From positions 1 to 21,392 of the forward strand of contig QFNN01000043.1 in the NCBI GenBank assembly GCA_003240855.1: 21,392 bases of DNA. Direction: 5' to 3'. A program made the position numbers and the translations under genes. Below the pieces are notes generated by a model, which was given only the letters and a program-made list of their open reading frames with translations, was not told the DNA's origin and did not search any database. Each line of letters starts with the position of its first letter. Position 1 is the stretch's first letter. Positions 14,952-21,392 of this stretch are shown here, piece by piece. Source of the DNA: Sphingomonas sanxanigenens. GTDB taxonomy: Bacteria > Pseudomonadota > Alphaproteobacteria > Sphingomonadales > Sphingomonadaceae.

Positions 14952-15859
14952 GCGAACCCCGGAAGATCCTGATCATCACCGGCATGTCGGGCGCGGGCAA
15001 GTCGACCGTGCTCGACACGCTTGAGGATATGGGCTGGGAAGTGGTCGACAATCTGCCGCTGGCCTTGCTCGATCGTCTGCTCGGCACGCCGGCTCCCGAG
15101 GGCGCGGAGGATGATCGTCCTCTAGCCTTCGGCATCGACAGCCGCACGCGCGGCTTCGATGCAGAAGCGATCATCCAGCGCGTCGAGGCGCTACGTCGCC
15201 AGGGGCTGGAGGTCGTGACGCTCTTCCTCGATGCGGCAGGGGCCGAGCTTGAACGCCGCTACTCCGAAACGCGGCGGCGTCACCCCCAGGCGCTGGACCG
15301 CCCGGCGGCCGACGGCATCGCGCGCGAGCGCGAACTGCTCGCGCCGTTGCGCATCGCGGTCGATCATATCCTCGACACCACCAGCTTCAGCCGCAACGAC
15401 CTCCAGCGCGACATTCGTGCACGCTTTGCGGGCCATAAGGGCGCGACGACGACGCTCGTCGTCCAGTCCTTCGGCTTTGCGCGCGGCCTGCCCCGCAACG
15501 CCGATCTTGTTTTCGACATGCGCTTCCTGCGCAATCCGCACTGGGACCGCGAATTGCGGCCGTTGACCGGACTTGATCCCGAAGTCAGCGCCTATGTCGC
15601 GGGGGACGTGGCTTATGAGCCGGCGCTGTCCCAGATCGAATCGCTGCTTCTCCTTTTGCTTCCGCGCTACGAGACCGAGGGAAAATCCTATGTCAGCGTC
15701 GCTTTCGGCTGTACCGGGGGGAGACACCGGTCAGTTCATGTCGCCGAACGGGTCGCCGCCCGCTTGCGCGCGACGGGTTTTTCCCCCACGGTTCAGCATC
15801 GCGACCTCGCCACCGCGCCCAAGGATGCGGTAGAAGACGGGCGCAAGAGCAGGCATTGA
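14948..15859 (+). CDS. rapZ: RapZ-family P-loop protein (RNase adaptor)
   Basis: 303 residues, typical for the family (formerly YvcJ/YhbJ, UPF0042). The N-terminal P-loop domain has Walker-A 'GMSGAGKS' (12-19) followed by 'TLEDMGWEVVDNLP', and 'FGIDSRTRGF' (61-70). The C-terminal domain ends in the conserved 'GCTGGRHRSV' phosphate-binding signature. In E. coli RapZ binds the sRNA GlmZ, presents it to RNase E and senses glucosamine-6-phosphate. No GlmY/GlmZ-type sRNA is recognisable in this window, so the role here is open. The start overlaps the hprK stop (ATGA). A 29-base gap with AGAGGA separates it from the EIIA gene. Confidence 0.94.
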   Translation: MSEPRKILIITGMSGAGKSTVLDTLEDMGWEVVDNLPLALLDRLLGTPAPEGAEDDRPLAFGIDSRTRGFDAEAIIQRVEALRRQGLEVVTLFLDAAGAELERRYSETRRRHPQALDRPAADGIARERELLAPLRIAVDHILDTTSFSRNDLQRDIRARFAGHKGATTTLVVQSFGFARGLPRNADLVFDMRFLRNPHWDRELRPLTGLDPEVSAYVAGDVAYEPALSQIESLLLLLLPRYETEGKSYVSVAFGCTGGRHRSVHVAERVAARLRATGFSPTVQHRDLATAPKDAVEDGRKSRH

Positions 15860-15888
15860 ACGGGTATGCATATTTTCCAGAGGATTAA

Positions 15889-16293
15889 ATGATCGGACTT
15901 GTGCTGGTGACGCACGGACGGCTCGCCGCCGAGTTTCTGACGGCGATGGAGCATGTCGTCGGCCCGCAGAGCGAGGTCGAGGCGATCTGCATCGGGCCCG
16001 AGGACGATATGGAGCTGCGGCGCGGCGACATCGCGCGGGCGGTCGAGGCCGTCGACAAGGGCCGTGGCGTCATCCTGCTGACCGATCTGTTCGGCGGGAC
16101 GCCGTCCAACCTCGCCATTTCGCTGATGGTGCCGGGCAAGATCGAGGTAATCGCCGGGGTCAACCTGCCGATGCTGATCCGCCTCGAAGGCGCGCGCAAA
16201 ACAATGGGCGTCAAGGACGCCGTCGCCGCCGCACGCGAAGCGGGGCGCAAATATATCTCGGTCGCTTCCGAAGTACTGGGCGAGGCTGCATGA
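15889..16293 (+). CDS. manX: PTS EIIA component, mannose (ManX) family
   Basis: 134 residues: a stand-alone EIIA-Man domain without the EIIB domain found in E. coli ManX. 'LVLVTHGRLAAEF' places the phospho-accepting histidine at His9. 'LLTDLFGGTPSNLA' is the family signature for the active-site loop. With no EIIB or EIIC nearby, it is more likely a regulatory phosphate acceptor from HPr than part of sugar uptake. This fits the incomplete, regulatory phosphotransferase systems described in alphaproteobacteria such as Brucella and Agrobacterium. AGAGGA at 15879-15884 supports the ATG at 15889. The stop overlaps the HPr start (ATGA). Confidence 0.94.
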   Translation: MIGLVLVTHGRLAAEFLTAMEHVVGPQSEVEAICIGPEDDMELRRGDIARAVEAVDKGRGVILLTDLFGGTPSNLAISLMVPGKIEVIAGVNLPMLIRLEGARKTMGVKDAVAAAREAGRKYISVASEVLGEAA

Positions 16294-16562
16294 GCGCGGT
16301 GACGCGCACCGTATTGATCACCAACAAGCGCGGACTTCACGCCCGCGCCAGCGCCCGTTTCGTGACTCTCGCCAGCAGCCTTCCCGCCGTGGTTCAGGTG
16401 GAGAAGGACGGGGCGAGCGTGGTCGGCACCTCGATCATGGGGCTGATGATGCTGGGCGCAGCGATGGGCGACAGCGTGACGATCAGCGCGGAAGGCGATG
16501 GCGCAGCCGATGCGGTCGCCCTGCTCGCCCGGCTCGTCGAGGACAAGTTCGGGGAAGAATAG
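16290..16562 (+). CDS. ptsH: Phosphocarrier protein HPr
   Basis: 90 residues, the usual HPr size. 'NKRGLHARASARFV' carries the EI-dependent phosphorylation site His17 with the conserved following Arg19. 'VGTSIMGLMMLGAAMG' carries Ser48, equivalent to the regulatory Ser46 phosphorylated by HPrK. Both sites are intact, so the protein can take part in both histidine and serine phosphorylation. Enzyme I is not encoded in the window; in alphaproteobacteria this role is often filled by EI-Ntr (PtsP). Its ATG overlaps the EIIA stop, and a methyltransferase gene starts 4 bases after its stop. Confidence 0.95.
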   Translation: MSAVTRTVLITNKRGLHARASARFVTLASSLPAVVQVEKDGASVVGTSIMGLMMLGAAMGDSVTISAEGDGAADAVALLARLVEDKFGEE

Positions 16563-16566
16563 CCCC

Positions 16567-17370
16567 GTGGCGCGCGAAATCACCGCTTTCTCCAACCCGC
16601 TGATCAAGCGCGTCCGCGGCCTGCGCGACAAAAGGCATCGGCGCGAGGAACGCCTGTTCCTTGCTGAGGGGCTGCGCATCCTGGCGGAAGCCGAGGAAGC
16701 CGGCGTGCTGCCGCAGATGCTGTTTCACGCCAGGGACAGCGCGGCGCATCCGATCGTCCGCCGTCTCGTCGCCGCGACCGAAGCCGCCGGCGGCGACGTG
16801 ATCGAGACGGTTCCGGACATCCTCCACAAGCTGTCGGGCAAGGACAACCCTCAGACCGTCATCGGCGTCTATCCCGAGCGTCTGACCCCTCTCGCCGCGC
16901 TCGACCGCGGCAAGGCCGATATCTGGATCGTCGCGCAGAGCCTGCGCGACCCGGGCAATCTCGGCACCATCCTGCGCACCGGCGACGCTGTCGGCGCCGG
17001 TGGACTGATTCTGCTCGACGAGAGCGTCGATCCCTTCTCGGTCGAGGCGGTGCGTGCAAGCATGGGCGCGCTCTTCACCCAATCGATCACCCAGGCGCGC
17101 TGGAGCGATTTCATCGCCTGGTTGCGCGCCGGCCCCGGCCAGTTAATCGGTACCAGCCTCAACATCGACAAGGATTATCAGGAGCCGCGCTACGAAGCGC
17201 CGACCTTCATCCTCGTCGGCAACGAATCGCAGGGGTTGCCCGAAGCCTATGAGCAGCAATGCGATCTGCTGGTAAAAATGCCGATGCTCGGCAAGGCTGA
17301 TAGCCTGAACGCCGCGGTCGCGACGGCCGTGATGGCTTATGAGGTGCTCAATCAGCGACGGCGGGCCTGA
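16567..17370 (+). CDS. SpoU/TrmH-family RNA 2'-O-methyltransferase
   Basis: 267 residues from GTG 16567, with GGGGAAG about 10 bases upstream, inside the end of ptsH. An ATG at 16498 would lie deep in ptsH and give an unrelated N-terminus. The N-terminal substrate-binding region (about 5-105) begins 'SNPLIKRVRGLRDKRHRREE' and has 'FLAEGLRIL'. The SPOUT knot domain has motif 1 'NLGTILRTGDAVGAGG' (131-146), motif 2 'FILVGNESQGLP' (214-225) and motif 3 'KMPMLGKADSLNAAVATAV' (237-255). It uses S-adenosylmethionine to methylate a ribose 2'-OH in rRNA or tRNA. The layout resembles the RlmB and TsnR/AviRb-like groups, and the target nucleotide cannot be told from sequence. It appears to be the last gene of the chvI run. 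Confidence 0.88.
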   Translation: MAREITAFSNPLIKRVRGLRDKRHRREERLFLAEGLRILAEAEEAGVLPQMLFHARDSAAHPIVRRLVAATEAAGGDVIETVPDILHKLSGKDNPQTVIGVYPERLTPLAALDRGKADIWIVAQSLRDPGNLGTILRTGDAVGAGGLILLDESVDPFSVEAVRASMGALFTQSITQARWSDFIAWLRAGPGQLIGTSLNIDKDYQEPRYEAPTFILVGNESQGLPEAYEQQCDLLVKMPMLGKADSLNAAVATAVMAYEVLNQRRRA

Positions 17371-17442
17371 CGCGCAATTCAGTCGCGGTTCATTGTAACG
17401 GAGTGATCTTCGTCGGTGATTTTCCCCGATAGGAGGCGGGCC

Positions 17443-17814
17443 ATGTGGTCGACTGCGGCTTTCCCTCTCCTCATAACGGCATCGGTCGCCGCCAGCGCGC
17501 AGATTGCGCCCTCCGGCGATGGTCGTCTCCCGAAGACCGCCACCGTGACCCTCGATCCGCGTCCTCCCGCCGTGGCGCATGATCTGGATCAGGCGCGCGA
17601 GGGCATCAGGCGAGGCGCGAAAAATGGCGAACTCTCCAAGCGCGAGACGAAAAGCCTCAGGCGAAGCGCCGACCGCATCGACGCGCTCAGCGAGCGTTAC
17701 GCCCGCGACGGGCTTACCGATTCCGAGCAACGCGACCTAGGCATGATGGCGCGTGCGATGCAGAGCATCGTCAACGCGCAGCGAGCACAAGGCGCCAGCC
17801 GCGGAATCAAATAA
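17443..17814 (+). CDS. Small exported hypothetical protein
   Basis: 123 residues. An earlier in-frame GTG at 17416 exists, but AGGAGGCGGG at 17431-17440 is placed for the ATG at 17443, which also gives a normal signal peptide: 'MWSTAAFPLLITASVAASAQ' with cleavage after A-S-A. The mature part is a short Pro-rich linker and then two charged helical segments, 'LDQAREGIRRGAKNGELSKR' and 'LRRSADRIDALSERYARDG', followed by 'LTDSEQRDLGMMARAM'. The pattern 'G.ELSKRE...L......I......Y..DG.L...E...L' recalls small periplasmic proteins of sphingomonads built of paired helices; the function is unknown. The 72 bases before it (17371-17442) show no convincing promoter. It converges on accA with 24 bases between stops and no clear terminator. 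Confidence 0.75.
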   Translation: MWSTAAFPLLITASVAASAQIAPSGDGRLPKTATVTLDPRPPAVAHDLDQAREGIRRGAKNGELSKRETKSLRRSADRIDALSERYARDGLTDSEQRDLGMMARAMQSIVNAQRAQGASRGIK

Positions 17815-17838
17815 CGGGCCCCGCCATCCGGGACGCGC

Positions 17839-18780
17839 CTATAACTCACCCATCGCGAGGAACTTGTTCCGCCTGTCCGAGCGCAGGCGATCGGCGCTCA
17901 TGCCTTTCAGCGAATCCAGCTCCTCGCCGATCGCGCGGCCCAGCGCGGCGATTGCAGCGGCAGGATCACGATGCGCGCCGCCCACCGGTTCCGGCACGAT
18001 GCGGTCGATTACCTTGAGGCGCGCCAGATCGGCGGCAGTCACTTTCATCGCCTCGGCGGCGTCAGCGGCCTTGTCTGCCGTGCGCCAAAGGATGGAAGCC
18101 GAGCCTTCGGGCGAAATAACCGAATAGATGGCATGCTCGAACATCAGCACGCGATTGGCGGCTGCAATACCCACCGCGCCGCCCGATCCACCCTCGCCCA
18201 CGATCGCGGCGACCATCGGCACGCCGAGGGCAAGGCACGCCTCGGTCGATCGTGCGATCGCTTCCGCCTGGCCCCGCTCCTCGGCTTGAACGCCCGGAAA
18301 CGCGCCCGACGTGTCGACGAGGCTGACCACCGGCAGACCGAAACGATCGGCAAGCTGCATTAGGCGGATAGCCTTGCGATAGCCTTCGGGCTTGCCCATG
18401 CCGAAATTATGCCTCAGGCGACTGGCCGTATCGTCGCCCTTCTCATGGCCGATCACCAGCACGCGCCGCCCGCCAAGACGACCGAGCCCGCCGAGAATAG
18501 CCTGATCGTCGGCAAAGGCGCGATCGCCCGCCAGCGGCATAAAATCCTCAATCAGCCCGGCGACATAATCCTTGAAGTGCGGCCGCTGTGGGTGGCGGGC
18601 GACCTGCGTTTTCTGCCAGGGTGTCAGCCGTGCATAGGCGTCGCGGAGCATCTTGTCCGACTTGGACTGGAGCTTCGCCACCTCGGGCGCGATATCGGCC
18701 GCGCCGGCGCTCTCGCTCAGTTCGGCGATCTTCGCCTGAAGCTCGGCGATCGGCTTTTCAAAATCCAGATAGTGCATCAT
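17839..18780 (-). CDS. accA: Acetyl-CoA carboxylase carboxyltransferase subunit alpha
   Basis: 313 residues, close to the usual 315-320. With AccD it transfers CO2 from biotin-AccB to acetyl-CoA to give malonyl-CoA, the first step of fatty acid synthesis. The N-terminus 'YLDFEKPIAELQAKIAEL' (4-21) is diagnostic. Further motifs are 'PWQKTQVARHPQRPH' (54-68), 'RHNFGMGKPEGYRKAIRLM' (123-141), 'DTSGAFPGVQAEERGQ' (156-171), the oxyanion-forming 'GEGGSGGA' (195-202) and 'PEGSASILWR' (224-233). Two small departures from the usual text are TSGAFPG for TPGAYPG and EGSAS for EGCAS; both occur in relatives as conservative changes. There are two tandem ATGs at the start and no strong ribosome site. It begins 12 bases after the xerD stop, suggesting cotranscription. 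Confidence 0.96.
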   Translation of the reverse strand: MMHYLDFEKPIAELQAKIAELSESAGAADIAPEVAKLQSKSDKMLRDAYARLTPWQKTQVARHPQRPHFKDYVAGLIEDFMPLAGDRAFADDQAILGGLGRLGGRRVLVIGHEKGDDTASRLRHNFGMGKPEGYRKAIRLMQLADRFGLPVVSLVDTSGAFPGVQAEERGQAEAIARSTEACLALGVPMVAAIVGEGGSGGAVGIAAANRVLMFEHAIYSVISPEGSASILWRTADKAADAAEAMKVTAADLARLKVIDRIVPEPVGGAHRDPAAAIAALGRAIGEELDSLKGMSADRLRSDRRNKFLAMGEL

Positions 18781-18792
18781 TGGACGAGGGGG

Positions 18793-19692
18793 TTAGGCGC
18801 GCCGCCGCACTGCGTCAACGAGCGGATGGCGCGCGTTGACCAGCTCGACCAGCCGGCGGGCGTCGACATGCGTGTAGATTTGCGTCGTCGCGATATCGGC
18901 ATGGCCGAGCATAGCCTGCAGTGCGCGCAGGTCCGCGCCGCCTTCCAGCAGATGCGTGGCGAAGGCGTGGCGCAGGATATGCGGCCCCACCCGGTCAGGC
19001 GGAATACCAGCGTCGGCGGCAAGGCTTTTCAACATCTGATAGAGCCTGATCCGGCTGAGATGCTTTGCGCCCGACGGGAACAGCCAGTGCGATTCGGCCG
19101 GCACATGATCGCGCCAGCGCGCCACCGCCGCGCGCGCCTTGTCCGAAATGGGCGCAAGTCGCTCGCGCCCGCCCTTGCCTTTCAGGATGAGGAAAGGCCG
19201 ATCGGGCGAAATTGCAGCGCGCGGGAGCGAGACGAGTTCGGTTGCGCGCAGCCCCGATCCGTAAAGCAGTTCGACCAGCGCAGCGAGCCTCAGGTCGAGC
19301 GGGCGCGCCTGATCGCCCGCCGTGCGCGCAGCGATCTCCGCGAACAGGCGGTCGACGTCGGCGTGGCTGAGAATCTTGGGCAACGGCCGCGCCGATGCCG
19401 GGCGCGGGAGCGCCTTTCCCGGATCGTCGCCGCGCAGCCCTTCATCTGCAAGGAAGGCGTAAAAGCGCCGGAGCGCCGCCGCCTTCCGCGCAACGGTCGA
19501 TCGGGCAAGCGGCATCCACGCCTCGCCCAGCTTCTCAAGCTCATTCTCGCCCGCTTGCCCCAGCCGACCTTCGAGCAAGGCGGATGCGGCACGCAGATCG
19601 GCGCCATAAGCCGAGATCGTATTGCCCGCCGCCCCGGCTTCGGCGGCGAGCATTTCGAGGAAACGCCCGATGAGGAGGGCATCCTCGCTCAT
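18793..19692 (-). CDS. xerD: Tyrosine recombinase XerD
   Basis: 299 residues. The N-terminal SAM-like core-binding domain (about 5-90) includes 'NTISAYGADLRA' and 'VARKAAALRRFYAFL'. The catalytic domain shows all the expected residues: Arg149 in 'GSGLRATEL', Lys173 in 'KGKGGRER', His238 and Arg241 in 'HILRHAFATHLLEGG', His264 in 'LGHADIATT', and nucleophile Tyr273 in 'QIYTHVD'. It acts with XerC at the chromosome dif site, under FtsK control, to resolve dimers. XerD rather than XerC is chosen from overall sequence flavour and the accA neighbourhood; a XerC call cannot be fully excluded. It starts 1 base after the stop of the upstream unknown gene. Nothing in the window suggests a mobile element carrying it. 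Confidence 0.88.
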   Translation of the reverse strand: MSEDALLIGRFLEMLAAEAGAAGNTISAYGADLRAASALLEGRLGQAGENELEKLGEAWMPLARSTVARKAAALRRFYAFLADEGLRGDDPGKALPRPASARPLPKILSHADVDRLFAEIAARTAGDQARPLDLRLAALVELLYGSGLRATELVSLPRAAISPDRPFLILKGKGGRERLAPISDKARAAVARWRDHVPAESHWLFPSGAKHLSRIRLYQMLKSLAADAGIPPDRVGPHILRHAFATHLLEGGADLRALQAMLGHADIATTQIYTHVDARRLVELVNARHPLVDAVRRRA

Positions 19693-19693
19693 C

Positions 19694-21392
19694 TCAGGCG
19701 CGCGTGATCGCCTCTGCCGCGATCATCCGCGCCTCCGGCTCGCGCCCGACGGCCCGGAGCGCGCGGACCATGTGATAAAGATAGGCGGGCGGCACCGATT
19801 TCCATTCGCGCGTCTGCATGCCGACCGCGACGAGCAGCGCAACAGTCCCCGGCTGGCGCGCGCGCGCGGCGGCGTCGATCGCCTGCGTCCACTTGTCCAC
19901 CCGCCCCACAGGCACGCGATAATCCGCAGCCAGCGCTTCGATATCGCCGTTTGAAAGCCGGCCGAGCCCGGCCAGCGCCGCGATCAGGAACTGCCCCCTG
20001 GCCTTGTGGTCGTCGTCCTGCGCGTCGGCGTAGGTCCGCGCGCGCGATCCATCGATCGTCACCGCCCCGCGCGCCGGTGCGCCGACCGCAAGCAACGCCC
20101 AGGCGTCGCCGCCCTCGGCGTTGGCCTGCTCCGCCCAGCGCGCAGCCGTGATGTCGTAACCTGCGGTCATCATCGATTCGATCAGTCGCCCGGCATCGCC
20201 CTGCAGCGCCGGATCGGGCGCAATATAAGCAGCCGCGCGCGCAGTCAGGATCAATCGAGCAAATCGTTCGCGCGCATCGGTGGGCTCGTCCCACAGGCTC
20301 CGCATCGCCGCAACGCGCGCCGCAGCGCCATCCGCCGTAAAAGCCTGGCGCAGCGTCTCCGCCGTCGCGACGAGCGGCGTTCCCGTATCGCCGCTGTCAA
20401 ACACCGCGCCATAAAGATCGGCATAGGCCGCGCTCGAAAAGACGCCGAGCGTCGCCGCCCACGAGGCAAAGGGCAACCGCGCCGCCGGATCGATCATCGG
20501 CGATCGCGCCTGCCAGGCCCGGACATGCGGGCCGACCGTGTCGAACAGCGGACCCGGGATCGCAACGCCCGTCGCGTTGGCGAGGCCGAATCGCCATGCC
20601 GTAAGCTGGTTCACGCCATCCCACTGGATGTTGATCGCGCGCCGACCATTGGCGCCCGCGCCGACGACCTTCTCGGCGAGCAGCAGGTCAACGCCCCGCG
20701 CCGCGCCGCCGCGCCGCACAGCGTCGATCACTGCGCTTGCCGACCCCGGATCAGCCTCCATCGCCGAGCACATGGCGCGGGCGAGATCCCATGACACGAG
20801 CTTGCTGTAGGTCGCAACCGGCTGGGTCAGCGGGCAGAGCGCGGCGGGATCGCCCGTCGCCAGCGCGGTCTGCATCGCAATGTCGAACAGCCGCGAATTG
20901 AAACGGTCGACATCTATCCCAGCGACCAGCATCCGCGCCGGATCGGCCTCCCCCATGCGCAGTAGCAGCCAGGCGCGTTCGGCCGTCCAATCCGCACCAT
21001 CCACGCCGCGGGGCGCCGCAGTGCGGCTGAGCAGCGCGCGGCGCAGCAGGATCGATGCCCAGCGCGACGCGACGGGTGCATGCATGCTGCGCATCAGGCG
21101 GGCGAGAAACTGCCCATCGGTCCCGCCCCATGCCTGTTCGCCAAGGCTGCCTTCGTCAACGCTGAGCACGCCCACCCTGCGCGCATCGCGGCGCGCTTCG
21201 GGAGGCAGGTCATATGGATCGGCGCTGTTGCCTTCGGTCTCGTTGTCCAGAGCCAGATCGTCGCCCGCCGCCGCGTTGCCGAGGTCGGTCGCAAGCGAAG
21301 GCGGCAACAGGCTCGCCGGCTGGCCGGCGGCGGCGGTCGGCTGCGACGGTGCGGATTGCGCAGGCGCGGCCTGGCTCGGCGCGGGCGAAGGC
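19694..21392 (-). CDS. Large conserved hypothetical protein, N-terminus outside window
   Basis: At least 565 residues; the frame stays open to the right edge, so the start is missing. A TTG at 21307 is internal. The part nearest the edge is a Pro/Ala/Gln/Ser-rich low-complexity linker of at least 28 residues, followed by an acidic stretch ('LALDNETEGNSADPYDLPPE'). The rest looks entirely helical and Ala-rich, with units such as 'WLLLRMGEADPARMLVAG', 'LIESMMTAGYDITAARWAEQ' and 'YHMVRALRAVGREPEARMIA' that resemble degenerate TPR/HEAT-type solenoid repeats. I do not recognise a named family. A linker followed by a helical solenoid would suit an envelope or cell-division scaffold, but that is inference. 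It precedes xerD by 1 base, so the two are almost certainly translated from one message. Confidence 0.78.
   Translation of the reverse strand, partial: PSPAPSQAAPAQSAPSQPTAAAGQPASLLPPSLATDLGNAAAGDDLALDNETEGNSADPYDLPPEARRDARRVGVLSVDEGSLGEQAWGGTDGQFLARLMRSMHAPVASRWASILLRRALLSRTAAPRGVDGADWTAERAWLLLRMGEADPARMLVAGIDVDRFNSRLFDIAMQTALATGDPAALCPLTQPVATYSKLVSWDLARAMCSAMEADPGSASAVIDAVRRGGAARGVDLLLAEKVVGAGANGRRAINIQWDGVNQLTAWRFGLANATGVAIPGPLFDTVGPHVRAWQARSPMIDPAARLPFASWAATLGVFSSAAYADLYGAVFDSGDTGTPLVATAETLRQAFTADGAAARVAAMRSLWDEPTDARERFARLILTARAAAYIAPDPALQGDAGRLIESMMTAGYDITAARWAEQANAEGGDAWALLAVGAPARGAVTIDGSRARTYADAQDDDHKARGQFLIAALAGLGRLSNGDIEALAADYRVPVGRVDKWTQAIDAAARARQPGTVALLVAVGMQTREWKSVPPAYLYHMVRALRAVGREPEARMIAAEAITRA

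Noticed and set aside
18793..19692. XerD as an integrase marking an integrated element
   Set aside because: It is a housekeeping-type Xer recombinase in line with accA, with no tRNA, attachment repeats, phage genes or change in base composition nearby.
18409..19707. 432-codon plus-strand open frame opposite accA and xerD
   Set aside because: It spans the accA/xerD junction and has Arg/Gln/His-rich shadow composition; both minus-strand genes carry intact active sites.
1..21392. Search for CRISPR arrays, tRNA, rRNA, toxin-antitoxin pairs or defence genes
   Set aside because: No regular repeats, cloverleaf sequences or recognisable defence proteins were seen anywhere in the window.

Overview
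The window reads as ordinary chromosomal sequence from a GC-rich alphaproteobacterium, most likely a member of the Sphingomonadales. Supporting signs are the pckA // chvI-chvG-hprK-rapZ-manX-ptsH arrangement typical of alphaproteobacteria, a truncated alphaproteobacterial-type HPr kinase, sphingomonad-like small proteins, and strong third-position GC bias, which creates many long antisense shadow frames. No phage, insertion sequence, CRISPR array, rRNA or tRNA was seen. Genes are very tightly packed: no gap exceeds about 180 bases, and the larger gaps lie between divergent genes or upstream of small hypotheticals.

Layout. (1) 3-4613, plus strand: the C-terminal part of lptD, then surA, pdxA and rsmA, the classical outer-membrane biogenesis / vitamin B6 / 16S rRNA dimethylation cluster. 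(2) 4617-7879, minus strand: guaB (IMP dehydrogenase), an RsmB/NOP-type RNA m5C methyltransferase and a small exported TPR protein, in that transcription order. (3) 8020-9446, plus strand: an SPFH (QmcA-like) / NfeD membrane pair. (4) 9449-12084, minus strand: pckA (ATP-dependent PEP carboxykinase), then a 145-residue conserved hypothetical and a 128-residue protein with an EF-hand-like loop. (5) 12264-17370, plus strand: a seven-gene run of chvI, chvG, short hprK, rapZ, a mannose-type EIIA, HPr, and a SpoU/TrmH-family RNA methyltransferase, nearly all overlapping or touching. (6) 17443-17814: a small exported hypothetical. (7) 17839-21392, minus strand: a large unknown protein running off the right edge, then xerD, then accA.

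How the genes work together. Region 5 joins an envelope/acid-stress two-component system (ChvG-ChvI) to a regulatory phosphotransferase branch (HprK acting on HPr Ser48, HPr His17 passing phosphate to EIIA His9) and to RapZ. The gluconeogenic enzyme PckA is transcribed divergently. This suggests coordinated sensing of carbon state and envelope state. Regions 1 and 3 concern envelope construction and membrane-protein quality control.

The window is mostly well-known core genome, and I do not see a clear undescribed system. The items most worth a second look are regulatory hairpins or palindromes at pckA's downstream neighbour, in the pckA/chvI gap and in the guaB leader, the translationally coupled sensory-PTS operon, and four proteins of unknown function.
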